Positions 18,102 through 29,937 of a stretch of DNA of 64,000 nt are shown here, in pieces. Source of the DNA: Pandoraea iniqua (GTDB taxonomy: Bacteria; Pseudomonadota; Gammaproteobacteria; Burkholderiales; Burkholderiaceae); assembly GCF_902459685.1 (NCBI RefSeq), contig NZ_CABPSF010000002.1, positions 868,001 to 932,000 on the forward strand, given 5' to 3'. Numbering within the stretch: position 1 is the first letter of the stretch; each line of letters starts with the position of its first letter. The translations under genes and the position numbers were made by a program. The notes beneath the pieces were generated by a model, which saw only the letters and a list, made by a program, of their open reading frames with translations, had not been told where the DNA came from and made no database searches.

Positions 18102-19628
18102 ATGACTGAATTTCAAAAGGGACTGGTGTGGTTGCGGCGCGATTTGCGCTGCACCGACAACGCGACGCTGGCGCAAGCCTTGGCGACGTGTGGGCAGGTT
18201 TATGTCGTGTTCGTGTTCGACACGACGATTTTGTCGGGCCTGCCGCGCGACGACCGGCGGGTCGCGTTCATCCACGAAAGCGTGACGGCACTGGCGCAGA
18301 GCCTCGAGGCGGCCGGCGGTGCGCTGATCGTGCGTCACGGCGACCCGGTCGACGTGATTCCGGCGCTGGCGCAGTCGCTTGGCGTGCAGGCGGTCTTCGC
18401 AGGACGAGACTATGAGCCGGAGGCCGTGACGCGCGACCGTCGGGTCAGCCGGTTGCTGGATGACGCGGAGATCGGCTTCGAACACGTCAAGGATCAGGTC
18501 ATCTTCGAGATGAACGAGGTGCTGACCGCGCAGGGCGAGCCATACAGCGTCTTCACGCCTTACCAGCGGGCGTGGCTCAAGCAGGTGCGACCTGTCGATC
18601 TCGCGCCCCACGGCCGTCGTACCGATATGCAGCGGCTGGCGGTGCCCGGGGCGGGGGACGGGGAGGTGGCCGGAGACTCGCAGGCATCAACGGAGATCCC
18701 GACGTTGGCGGCACTCGGCTTCGATGTGCCTGCGGACCGCCGCATGGCGATCCCGGCGGGGGAGGCGGGCGCACAGCAATTGCTCGACGACTTTCTGCCA
18801 CGCATGGGGCAATACCGCGAACGCCGCGACTATCCCGCGGTACGCGGACCGAGCTATCTCTCCGTGCATCTGCGTTTCGGCACCATTTCCATCCGCACGC
18901 TCGCGCGCGAAGCTCACGCCGCCATGCTCCGGGGCGGGGATGCCGGCGCGGGGGCGCAGACATGGCTGAGCGAACTGATCTGGCGCGAGTTCTACTTCAT
19001 GATCCTGCATCACCATCCGCAAGTCGTTGGCAACGCGTTCAAACCCGCCTACGACGCGATTCAATGGGCGACGGGGCCGGCGGCGGACGATGATTTCAAG
19101 GCGTGGTGCGACGGCCGCACGGGCTATCCGCTGGTGGATGCCGCGATGCGTCAGATCAATCAGACCGGGTATATGCACAACCGCCTGCGCATGGTGGTGG
19201 CGAGCTTTCTGGTGAAGGATCTGGGGATCGACTGGCGGCGCGGCGAGGCGTATTTCGCGCTGGCGCTCAATGATTTCGATCTGGCCGCGAACAACGGTGG
19301 CTGGCAATGGGCGGCTTCGACGGGGTGCGATGCGCAGCCTTATTTCCGCATCTTCAATCCGGTGACCCAGTCGGAGAAGTTCGATCCGCAGGGGCGCTTT
19401 ATCCGTAAATACGTGCCTGAACTGGCCAATCTGTCCGACAAGGCGATTCACGCCCCTTGGCGCGTCGACGCACCGGTGTTGGCGCTGGCCAAGGTCGAAC
19501 TCGGCCGCGATTACCCGCAGCCGCGCGTCGCGCACGATGTGGCGCGCAAGGAAACGCTCGCGCGCTATGCCGTGGTAAAAACACCGGCGACGTCGGATGG
19601 CAATGCGGACGATGAGGCGGCTGACTGA
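18102..19628 (+). CDS. phr: Deoxyribodipyrimidine photolyase (class I, cryptochrome/photolyase family)
   Basis: A 508-residue light-driven repair enzyme that splits cyclobutane pyrimidine dimers using FADH- and an antenna chromophore. The N-terminal Rossmann-like antenna domain starts with GLVWLRRDLRCTDNATLAQA; the C-terminal FAD domain has WLSELIWREFYFMIL, GRTGYPLVDAAMRQINQTGY and the highly conserved WQWAASTGCDAQPYFRIFNP. The start at 18102 (MTEFQKG) agrees with family N-termini; an upstream in-frame ATG would add 20 unrelated residues. It is a single gene, divergent from the lipoprotein gene. Confidence 0.95.
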   Translation: MTEFQKGLVWLRRDLRCTDNATLAQALATCGQVYVVFVFDTTILSGLPRDDRRVAFIHESVTALAQSLEAAGGALIVRHGDPVDVIPALAQSLGVQAVFAGRDYEPEAVTRDRRVSRLLDDAEIGFEHVKDQVIFEMNEVLTAQGEPYSVFTPYQRAWLKQVRPVDLAPHGRRTDMQRLAVPGAGDGEVAGDSQASTEIPTLAALGFDVPADRRMAIPAGEAGAQQLLDDFLPRMGQYRERRDYPAVRGPSYLSVHLRFGTISIRTLAREAHAAMLRGGDAGAGAQTWLSELIWREFYFMILHHHPQVVGNAFKPAYDAIQWATGPAADDDFKAWCDGRTGYPLVDAAMRQINQTGYMHNRLRMVVASFLVKDLGIDWRRGEAYFALALNDFDLAANNGGWQWAASTGCDAQPYFRIFNPVTQSEKFDPQGRFIRKYVPELANLSDKAIHAPWRVDAPVLALAKVELGRDYPQPRVAHDVARKETLARYAVVKTPATSDGNADDEAAD

Positions 19629-19710
19629 GGGGGCGTCCGAGGTGGCTGGCTGAGGTCGCTGACTGAAGTCGCTGACCGAGGCCGGAGCCGACCACACGCA
19701 GTCAAATTTA

Positions 19711-19740
19711 CGTATATTTCCGCATATATTCGCGTATACC
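19711..19740. repeat. Three tandem 10-base AT-rich repeats
   Basis: CGTATATTTC, CGCATATATT and CGCGTATACC follow one another directly, sharing a CG-n-n-TAT pattern with exact 10-base periodicity. They lie in the 399-base gap between phr and the minus-strand urea transporter gene, about 270 bases upstream of a plus-strand terminator. Confidence 0.5.
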
Positions 19741-19882
19741 CCGGTCAACTTTCTTCACGCTCATCCGTTGATACAGGTAAGACACGAAAGAGGTCTGGGC
19801 TTCGGTAGCGGCTGGCAACGTCGGGGGGCGTTTGCCGTTGCATCCGGTGTCAGGGAGGAAGCAGAGCAAGACCGATGGAAGT

Positions 19883-20019
19883 GCTCGGAATACGAGCGAG
19901 GGCAGGCCAAAACCACACTACGGGGAAGCTAAACACCTTTGCCGCGCAGACGGCAGCTTCGAATCACGGGGTTAGCGACAAGCGAGTGCCCGGAACCTTA
20001 CGGTTTCGGGCTTTTTTTT
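19883..20019 (+). other. Hairpin-rich non-coding segment ending in an intrinsic terminator
   Basis: In the gap 19629-20027 I see no credible gene but several helices on the plus strand: GCTCG-GAATA-CGAGC (19883-19897), and GAAGCT (19925-19930) with AGCTTC (19955-19960) enclosing GCCG-CGCAGA-CGGC (19941-19954). A strong terminator follows: GCCCGGAACC-TTAC-GGTTTCGGGC (19988-20011) with eight Ts (20012-20019). It could be a small RNA or simply the 3' untranslated end of phr. Confidence 0.4.
19988..20019 (+). terminator. Strong intrinsic terminator, plus strand
   Basis: A 10-bp stem with one G-U pair, a TTAC loop and a run of eight Ts. It points away from phr, although phr ends 359 bases earlier, and sits nine bases from the end of the converging urea transporter gene. 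On the minus strand no T-run follows the stem. Confidence 0.88.
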
Positions 20020-20027
20020 GCCCGCGC

Positions 20028-21023
20028 TCAAGGCCGCAGCGAGGCTTCGGCGTTGTGGGGCAGCGCGTGTTTTGTCAACGGGCGGCCGGCCCGTGTGACG
20101 GCGAGCAACGTCCACACCGCAAGGTTGAACGGCAGTGTGAAATACGGCCAGCCGAGCGGTCCCAACACGGCGCCCAGAACGACGCAGATCAAACCGGCAA
20201 GCGCGGCCCCCGCCACACGCACACCCGGGCGGCGATGGAAGGCACCCAGACCGAGTGCTGCCAGAAATCCGTTCACCCCGATGCCGCCCGCTTGCCCTGC
20301 CAGCGCGGGCCAATGCTGTGCCAGCAACGCGATGCCCAGCCATACCACCACACCCGCCGCCAGCGCCCAGACCGTCGCACGGGCGTTCCACAGCGCCAGT
20401 ACGTACCAAGTGAGCAAGCCGAGCACCAGCGGGGCGACGAATACGACTTGACCGACCGAGCAGAAGACGAAACCCGGCGTGCCCGTATCGCAGGCAAGTG
20501 CCCCGGTGCGCGGCAGCAGCCCTAGCCACGGCTGCATTGCCCACGACAGCGCCATCACGCCGACAAAGGGGCCGGTGAGTGCCGGGCGTCGATGGCGGGC
20601 GAGTTCGGCGGATGCGATGACCGTCAGGCACACGCACACCGCTAACCAGACGGCTGACGTGAGATCGGGTTGCCACAGGGCGCCGAAGGCGATGCCCGTC
20701 AACGCGGCGTTGTAGCCGAACAACCCGTTGCGCCGGGCGTCACGCGGCAAGCGCAGCACCAGCGCGACGAGCCACGCGCCCGCACTGGCTGCCAGCCCCG
20801 TGAGCGCGGCCGGTCGATCGGCGAGCATGAGCACGGCGAGCAGCAGCAGCCCGATGCCGGCCGATGGAATGAAGTAAATCTGCGCGAAGTTGGCCGTCAG
20901 GCCGTGAAGTTCGGCGGCCAGCCAGCGATAGGGGGCGAGGGCGCCTGACGCGGCCATAGGCGCGGCCGGAGAAGACGACGTAGAAAGCGGCACCGGAAAT
21001 GACGGTGAGCGGGACGGTGGCAT
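20028..21023 (-). CDS. Urea transporter family protein
   Basis: A 331-residue membrane protein with about ten hydrophobic helices. It shows repeated features of the UT family: NGLFGYNAALTGIAFGALW in the first half, and the second-half signature WPYFTLPFNLAVWTLL, matching the LPFN-type selectivity motifs of urea channels. The first 22 residues are Ser/Pro-rich, and an internal ATG at 20957 could be the true start; neither start has a clear ribosome site. No urease genes are in the window. It stands alone, convergent with the plus-strand terminator and upstream of the glnS region. Confidence 0.82.
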   Translation of the reverse strand: MPPSRSPSFPVPLSTSSSPAAPMAASGALAPYRWLAAELHGLTANFAQIYFIPSAGIGLLLLAVLMLADRPAALTGLAASAGAWLVALVLRLPRDARRNGLFGYNAALTGIAFGALWQPDLTSAVWLAVCVCLTVIASAELARHRRPALTGPFVGVMALSWAMQPWLGLLPRTGALACDTGTPGFVFCSVGQVVFVAPLVLGLLTWYVLALWNARATVWALAAGVVVWLGIALLAQHWPALAGQAGGIGVNGFLAALGLGAFHRRPGVRVAGAALAGLICVVLGAVLGPLGWPYFTLPFNLAVWTLLAVTRAGRPLTKHALPHNAEASLRP

Positions 21024-21223
21024 ACGGCGGCTCGTGCGATGAGTGCGATGTCATTGGCCAGCGAGGGGTGGTGGCAGCAAGCCACCGAGAAATCCGGCGA
21101 ATTGCAGTGAACTGCGCCAGCCATTGGACGATTGGCGCGAGCTTACGCCGAACGCCCCGCCCGCAGCGCAGCCGTTCGTTATAGTCCGTATCAGGTGTTC
21201 GGGATCATCGGGCCCAGAAACAC

Positions 21224-21251
21224 AAAACCCGCGCACGGAGACGCGGGTTTT
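21224..21251 (-). terminator. Terminator after glnS
   Basis: Perfect 10-bp inverted repeat AAAACCCGCG / CGCGGGTTTT with an eight-base loop, 27 bases beyond the glnS stop. It reads with T-tracts on both strands but serves the minus-strand glnS. Confidence 0.85.
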
Positions 21252-21278
21252 GCTTGTCACGAGTGGCGTTCGGCGAGC

Positions 21279-22997
<1,719 letters not shown>

Positions 22998-23108
22998 GCC
23001 AGTCCAGTGTTCGGAATTTGCCGAATATTCTACCGTACCGCACTGCACCACGGGCGAGCGTCGACTCGCGTGATACGCGTTATTCGCCAGTGAGGTGCGG
23101 CATTTCGT

Positions 23109-23135
23109 AAAAAGAACTGCCGCTTGCGCGGCAGT
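23109..23135 (-). terminator. Terminator after the small membrane protein gene
   Basis: ACTGCCGC-TTGC-GCGGCAGT (23116-23135) is a perfect 8-bp stem; on the minus strand it is followed by TTCTTTTTAC. It lies 49 bases after the small minus-strand gene and upstream of glnS. Confidence 0.82.
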
Positions 23136-23184
23136 CGGGACACGATCGGGCAGGGTCCAGCGAACGCAACCCTGCAAACCCGGT

Positions 23185-23367
23185 TCAGGGCGACGAGCGC
23201 TGGCCGGGCCAGTTGGCGTACGAGAGCAGCCAGAGGGAAATGATGTTGACGACCGGAATGAAGGCCAGCACCGTGAACCACGGTGAAAAGCCCAGCCGGG
23301 TCAGAATGCGCCAGACGGGAATGCCAAAGAGCACGATAGCGACGAGCAAGCCGATGAGACTGGACAT
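23185..23367 (-). CDS. Small two-helix membrane protein
   Basis: A 60-residue protein with two hydrophobic helices (about residues 3-21 and 29-50) joined by a short basic turn, and a polar C-terminus. A good GGGGAG ribosome site sits nine bases upstream of the ATG and a terminator follows, so it looks like a real monocistronic gene despite its size. Function unknown; such proteins are often annotated only as hypothetical membrane proteins. Confidence 0.72.
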   Translation of the reverse strand: MSSLIGLLVAIVLFGIPVWRILTRLGFSPWFTVLAFIPVVNIISLWLLSYANWPGQRSSP

Positions 23368-23503
23368 ACGATATCTCCCCGAAAGTCCCCGCCGACGGCG
23401 GGCGTGAGGCCAAGTATATAGCGGCTGGGCCCGCCACTACGCTCAGATTGTCCTATCCTGAAAACACTGCCGGCCCCGCTGGCGGTCCTTCCGGGAGGAC
23501 ATC

Positions 23504-24019
23504 ATGGAACTGCACCTCCAATCGCACCGCTATACGCATCGGTCGCCCGACTGGGCCGCCGCAGCGGTCGCCGGCTTCGTCGCCTGCGCTTTCTTCTCCG
23601 CCGTTGAAATGCTCATGGTCCTGCTGGTCTCCGGCCAGAGCCCATGGGTGCCCCCGCGCATGGTCGCGGCGATCGTGCTCGGCCCGGGCATTCTGTCGCT
23701 GCCCGCAACCTTCGACGTGTCGATCGTCGCCATGGCACTGATGGTGCATGCGGCCATCGGCGTGGTCCTCGGGGTGGTGCTCGGCGCCATCATCGCGCCG
23801 TTCCGGCTCGATTCGGATGTGCCCACCGTCGCTATTGCGGGCGGGGTGTTCGGTCTGATCGTCTATGGCGTGAATTTCTACGTGATGACGCAACTCTTCC
23901 CGTGGTTCATCGAGTCCCGCACGTGGATGATGGTGGTGGGGCACGTGGTCTTCGGGGCGTTCGCGGGTTACATGTACTGGGTGCTGGCGAAAATCGACGA
24001 TCGCGCGCCAACGCCGTAG
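23504..24019 (+). CDS. Hypothetical membrane protein
   Basis: A 171-residue protein with four hydrophobic helices (about residues 18-43, 54-70 with 73-98, 107-130, 140-163). Gly-rich helix segments such as AAIGVVLGVVLGAIIAPFRL and VVGHVVFGAFAGYMYWVL suggest tightly packed helices; charged residues are few. A GGGAGGAC ribosome site precedes the ATG. I recognise no named family. It is divergent from the small membrane protein gene. Confidence 0.75.
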   Translation: MELHLQSHRYTHRSPDWAAAAVAGFVACAFFSAVEMLMVLLVSGQSPWVPPRMVAAIVLGPGILSLPATFDVSIVAMALMVHAAIGVVLGVVLGAIIAPFRLDSDVPTVAIAGGVFGLIVYGVNFYVMTQLFPWFIESRTWMMVVGHVVFGAFAGYMYWVLAKIDDRAPTP

Positions 24020-24649
24020 GGTTCACGCGCTTTGGTGCGCTGCCGTTAAAATTCTGATATCATTCGCCATCTGCATTTATCCGTCCGTCAATTTCGGACG
24101 CGCCAATGCAGTCTCCAGTGGCATGAGATGCCGGGCATCGCCCGGCAACGGCAGGTTCGCGACACGATAATCACTACACAGATGTGTCGCGTGTTCCCAG
24201 TCCGTTACATGCCAACTTGAACGCCGGGTGTGTCAGATCCGACGTTTAGCCGCTGTCCCTGGAGGGATGGCAGGCATCGATCCCCGAAACAGGAAGTTTG
24301 CCAGGGTCACCCCGCGCGCTTTGCGTGGCGTTGATACGCGTCAATGCGTTCTCCCGCCGTGCCAGGCATGCTTGGCGTACCCGTCCTAGCGATCGTTCGA
24401 TCCACGCACTTCATGCGATCGACAGGTTTCTCAGCGCTCCCATGACACCGTCATGCAACGCCGGAACCGGTCGACGTGTAGCTTCAGTGACATGTCTGTC
24501 ACTGAAATGACGTGTGTTTGTCACATTCGACCGCTAGGCTGCGTGCACTTCACGGAAACATTTGTGCGAGTTTGCACTCTCATCACCGTAAGCCGATTCG
24601 AGAGGGATTATTTATCAGTTATATTTTTTGCAGTAAGAAGGAAACCAAA
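24020..24649. other. 630-base non-coding region with multiple hairpins
   Basis: No gene is supportable here. On either strand it contains consecutive stems: CTGCATT/AATGCAG (24071-24111) enclosing GTCCG/CGGAC (24083-24099); TGCCGGGC-ATC-GCCCGGCA (24129-24147); CGCGACAC/GTGTCGCG (24158-24191); CATGAC-ACC-GTCATG (24441-24455); and the 10-4-10 palindrome at 24483-24506. The following gene encodes a 77-residue orphan protein. The region could be a long structured leader, a separate small RNA plus an operator, or both. Confidence 0.5.
24483..24506. promoter_or_regulatory. Perfect 24-base palindrome (operator candidate)
   Basis: TTCAGTGACA-TGTC-TGTCACTGAA: two perfect 10-base arms around a four-base centre. 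A further TTGTCACA occurs 13 bases downstream (24519-24526). It lies 143 bases upstream of the 77-residue gene. There is no T-run, so it is more like a repressor site than a terminator. Confidence 0.6.
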
Positions 24650-24883
24650 ATGAAAACAACGCAATATCAAGAATTCCAGTACAGCGTCCGTGCCGTGGAG
24701 CGTGACAACGCCCGCTGGGACGCGTTCTACGAGATTCACCGCCCGACCGGGCATGGCATGGAGAAAGTGGGCGCGTATCAGGTTCAGACCGCCTATGGCT
24801 TTGCCACTCAAGGCTTCGCCCTCGATGACGCCGAACGCAACGCGCGTGCCGACATCGAGCAAGGCATCGTCTACTATCAGTAA
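24650..24883 (+). CDS. Small hypothetical protein
   Basis: A 77-residue soluble protein that I do not recognise. It is rich in aromatic and charged residues (YSVRAVERDNARWDAFYEIH) and ends with a region of small and acidic residues (GFALDDAERNARADIEQGIV). A purine-rich AAGAAGGAAACC precedes the ATG, so translation looks genuine. The AT-rich stretch just upstream (24607-24640) differs from the GC-rich surroundings. It is preceded by the hairpin-rich region and the palindrome above. Confidence 0.68.
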   Translation: MKTTQYQEFQYSVRAVERDNARWDAFYEIHRPTGHGMEKVGAYQVQTAYGFATQGFALDDAERNARADIEQGIVYYQ

Positions 24884-24973
24884 AACTCCCATCCCCTGTG
24901 TGACCGACGGCATCGCCGCGCTGCGACGGTGCTATAGTCCCGGCTTTCGCAAAGCAAGGCTGGAGAGTCGGCA

Positions 24974-25474
24974 ATGGAATGGATGTGCAAGTCGTTCGAC
25001 GAGTTGGGCAGCACACTGCTTTACCGCGTGCTGGCCGCACGTAGCGCGGTATTCGTGGTCGAGCAGGATTGCCCGTATCAGGATATCGATGGACGCGACA
25101 TCCACAGCCTGCATCTGATCGCTCAGGTGCGTGATGCCGACGCACAGCCAGAAATTGCGGCCTATCTGCGCCTCTTGCCGCCGGCGCTGGCCTACGACGA
25201 AGCGTCGATCGGCCGTGTCATCACCGCAGCGGCGCATCGCGGGACGGGCCTTGGGCGCGAGTTGCTCGCCCGGGCCATCGCGATTGCCGAAGTGCAGTGG
25301 CCCGATGCCCCGTTGCGCATTGGCGCACAGGCGCATCTGGAGGCGTTTTACGGCAGCTTCGGCTTCGTCAAGGCGAGCGAGCCTTACGATGAAGACGGCA
25401 TCATGCACATCGAGATGCTGCGTGCGCCGGCCAGTGAGCCGGTAAGTGAGCCGGAGAGCGGCCAGATTAAGTAA
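24974..25474 (+). CDS. elaA: GNAT-family acetyltransferase ElaA
   Basis: A 166-residue N-acetyltransferase of the ElaA family. The N-terminus carries the ElaA hallmark YRVLAARSAVFVVEQDCPYQ followed by DIDGRD; the acetyl-CoA pyrophosphate-binding loop is RGTGLGRELLARAI, and AHLEAFYGSFGFVKASEPYD ends the fold. The substrate of ElaA is not established. A GGAGAG site precedes the ATG. The gene stands alone upstream of uup. Confidence 0.88.
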   Translation: MEWMCKSFDELGSTLLYRVLAARSAVFVVEQDCPYQDIDGRDIHSLHLIAQVRDADAQPEIAAYLRLLPPALAYDEASIGRVITAAAHRGTGLGRELLARAIAIAEVQWPDAPLRIGAQAHLEAFYGSFGFVKASEPYDEDGIMHIEMLRAPASEPVSEPESGQIK

Positions 25475-25597
25475 CATCAAGCACATGAAGTGAGCTGAGC
25501 GCACGAGGCGGCGCTCATCGTCGTACCCTCACCAGCGCCGGGCGTTCGCGCCCGGCACTACAATACCTTCCATCGCAGTTCACCCGTTTCCCGACAC

Positions 25598-27535
<1,938 letters not shown>

Positions 27536-27584
27536 ACGTTCGTGTGACGCGTCACGCTGACGCGTTGCGAGTGACAGTACAATA

Positions 27585-27618
27585 GGCCGCGATCCACAGG
27601 ACGCGGCCCTGTTCTTTT
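27585..27618 (+). terminator. Possible terminator after uup
   Basis: GGCCGCG (27585-27591) pairs with CGCGGCC (27602-27608) around a ten-base loop, followed by the loosely T-rich CTGTTCTTTT. The T-run is interrupted, so confidence is moderate. Confidence 0.5.
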
Positions 27619-27773
27619 CAGGCGCGCCATGCCGAATACCATGGCGGCCTGACGTGGAGGAAGGCGCATTGGATAGCCGGTGCGCCGACAGGGTTGCCTA
27701 ATAAGTGGGCGCGGCAATGCAAGTGATTGATCCAGCGTCACTTTTCTCATGTGTTAATGGGTTTTCCCCGTGG

Positions 27774-27796
27774 TTGTCCACAGCTTGTGTGGATAA
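27774..27796. promoter_or_regulatory. Two inverted DnaA boxes upstream of parE
   Basis: TTGTCCACA (27774-27782, plus strand) and TGTGGATAA (27788-27796, which is TTATCCACA on the minus strand) face each other across five bases. The second is the strongest E. coli-type DnaA box; the first differs by one base. They end 33 bases before the parE start codon, a position where bound DnaA could affect transcription. Confidence 0.7.
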
Positions 27797-27829
27797 GCGC
27801 CGGGCGTCGTACCCCAATTCAGTCACACT

Positions 27830-29809
27830 ATGTCGAAAAAAAACACGCCTGCCCAATACAGCGAAGCTTCCATCAAGGTTCTGAAGGGACTTGAGCCGGT
27901 CAAGCAGCGCCCGGGCATGTACACCCGCACCGAGAATCCGCTGCACATCATTCAGGAAGTCATCGACAACGCATCGGATGAGGCGTTGGGTGGCTTCGGC
28001 CGGCAGATTCTCGTGACGTTGAACAAGGATGGCTCGGTCAGCGTCGAAGACGACGGCCGGGGCATTCCCGTCGGCATCCACCCGGAAGAAGGCGTCCCGG
28101 TCGTGGAGATCGTGTTCACGCGTCTGCACGCCGGCGGCAAGTTCGATAAGGCAGCCGGCGGCGCTTATACGTTCTCGGGCGGCCTGCATGGCGTGGGCGT
28201 CTCGGTGACGAACGCACTCGCTACGCGACTTGCGGTTACCGTGTGGCGCGATGGTCAGGTCTCCGATCTTGAATTCGCCGACGGCGGCAATGTCAGCGTC
28301 GCGTTGCATTCGCGCCCTGCACAGCGCGGTGAGAAGAAGAGCGGTACGCGCGTCACGGTCTGGCCGGATACCAAATACTTCGACAGCCCGACGTTGCCGC
28401 TCAGCGAGTTGCAGCGTCTGCTGCGCTCGAAGGCCGTGCTGCTGCCGGGCGTGCGCGTCACGCTGCGTCAGGAGAAAAACGGCGACGAGCAGACGTGGTT
28501 CTATGAGCATGGCCTGCGTGGCTATCTGGTCGAATCGCTGAACGGCGCCGAGCCGTTGATTCCGTTGTTCGAAGGCGAGCGTTTTGCCGACGGCAGCGAA
28601 GACAGCTTTGCCGAAGGCGAGGGCGCTGCGTGGGTCGTGGCGTGGACCGAAGACGGCGCGCAGGTGCGCGAGTCGTACGTCAACCTGATCCCGACGCCCG
28701 CGGGCGGTACGCACGAATCCGGTTTGCGCGAAGGCCTGTTTCAAGCCGTGCGCGGTTTCATCGAGTTGCACAACCTTCAACCGAAGGGCGTGAAGCTGCT
28801 GCCGGAAGACGTCTTCTCGCGCGTGTCGTTCGTGCTCTCGGCGAAGGTGCTCGATCCGCAGTTTCAGGGCCAGATCAAGGAACGCCTGAACAGCCGCGAT
28901 GCCGTGCGCCTCGTGTCGTCGTTCACGCGCCCGGCGCTGGAGCTGTGGCTCAATCATCACGTTGAGCACGGCAAGAAGCTCGCCGAACTCGTGATCCGTC
29001 AGGCGCAGGCCCGTACGCGCGCCGGCCAGAAGATCGAGAAGAAGAAGAGCTCCGGCGTAGCCGTGCTGCCCGGCAAACTCACCGATTGCGAAACCGAAGA
29101 CATCACGCGCAACGAACTGTTTCTGGTCGAGGGCGACTCGGCCGGCGGTTCGGCGAAGATGGGACGCGACAAGGAATTTCAGGCGATTCTGCCGCTGCGC
29201 GGCAAGGTCCTCAATACGTGGGAGACCGAGCGCGACAGGCTCTTCGCGAACAACGAAGTGCACGATATCGCGGTGGCCATCGGTGTCGATCCGCACGGCC
29301 CGAACGATACGCCGGACTTGTCGAATCTGCGTTACGGCAAGATTTGTATCTTGTCGGATGCGGACGTCGACGGCTCGCACATTCAAGTGCTGCTGCTCAC
29401 GCTGTTCTTCCGTCACTTCCCGCAACTGATTGCAACGGGGCACGTGTATGTGGCGCGTCCGCCGTTGTATCGCGTCGACGCACCGGCACGTGGCAAGAAG
29501 CCCGCGCAAAAGCTCTACGCGCTGGACGAAGGCGAGCTCGAAGCCATTCTCGACAAGCTGCGCAAGGATGGCGTGAAGGAGTCGGCGTGGTCGATCAGCC
29601 GCTTCAAGGGGCTGGGCGAAATGAGTGCCGAGCAGTTGTGGGAAACCACGATGAACCCGGACACGCGGCGTCTGAGCCCGGTCGCACTGGGGGCGCTCGA
29701 TTTCGATTCGACCGTGTCGCGCATGAACATGCTCATGGGCAAGGGCGAGGCGGCACAACGCCGCAGCTGGCTCGAAGCCAAGGGCAACGAAGTCGAAGCC
29801 GACATCTGA
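27830..29809 (+). CDS. parE: DNA topoisomerase IV subunit B
   Basis: A 659-residue ATPase subunit of topoisomerase IV, which decatenates daughter chromosomes. The GHKL ATP-binding part shows QEVIDNASDEALGG, DDGRGIPVGIHPEEG and GGLHGVGVSVTNAL. The TOPRIM domain has EGDSAGGSAKMGRDKEFQ with the metal-binding DADVDGSHI. Its length fits ParE rather than GyrB, which in this group is much longer, and parC follows two genes later. The inverted DnaA boxes are upstream. Confidence 0.96.
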   Translation: MSKKNTPAQYSEASIKVLKGLEPVKQRPGMYTRTENPLHIIQEVIDNASDEALGGFGRQILVTLNKDGSVSVEDDGRGIPVGIHPEEGVPVVEIVFTRLHAGGKFDKAAGGAYTFSGGLHGVGVSVTNALATRLAVTVWRDGQVSDLEFADGGNVSVALHSRPAQRGEKKSGTRVTVWPDTKYFDSPTLPLSELQRLLRSKAVLLPGVRVTLRQEKNGDEQTWFYEHGLRGYLVESLNGAEPLIPLFEGERFADGSEDSFAEGEGAAWVVAWTEDGAQVRESYVNLIPTPAGGTHESGLREGLFQAVRGFIELHNLQPKGVKLLPEDVFSRVSFVLSAKVLDPQFQGQIKERLNSRDAVRLVSSFTRPALELWLNHHVEHGKKLAELVIRQAQARTRAGQKIEKKKSSGVAVLPGKLTDCETEDITRNELFLVEGDSAGGSAKMGRDKEFQAILPLRGKVLNTWETERDRLFANNEVHDIAVAIGVDPHGPNDTPDLSNLRYGKICILSDADVDGSHIQVLLLTLFFRHFPQLIATGHVYVARPPLYRVDAPARGKKPAQKLYALDEGELEAILDKLRKDGVKESAWSISRFKGLGEMSAEQLWETTMNPDTRRLSPVALGALDFDSTVSRMNMLMGKGEAAQRRSWLEAKGNEVEADI

Positions 29810-29937
29810 CGTCTGACGGTCGGTTTTGATGACGCGTACGCTGAGGGGCGCTCAGGCCAGCAGGCCCGGCCGCCCGATCAGCGTGAGTGCCCACATAGTG
29901 GGATAATCCATCTTTCACCCCTACCGGGAGTCACGTT

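Noticed and set aside
19760-20019. Possible cobalamin riboswitch, RNase P RNA or tmRNA in the phr-urea transporter gap
   Set aside because: I found neither the B12-box, nor the RNase P core GAGGAAAGTCC, nor a tmRNA end. Only generic hairpins remain.
19875-20525. A 216-codon plus-strand frame downstream of phr
   Set aside because: It runs through the strong terminator at 19988-20019 and then opposite the urea transporter gene; the product has no recognisable fold.
27698-29758. A 686-codon open frame on the minus strand opposite parE
   Set aside because: Shadow of parE. The parE motifs are complete, and the opposite product is rich in His, Arg and Gln, as expected for antisense of GC-rich genes.
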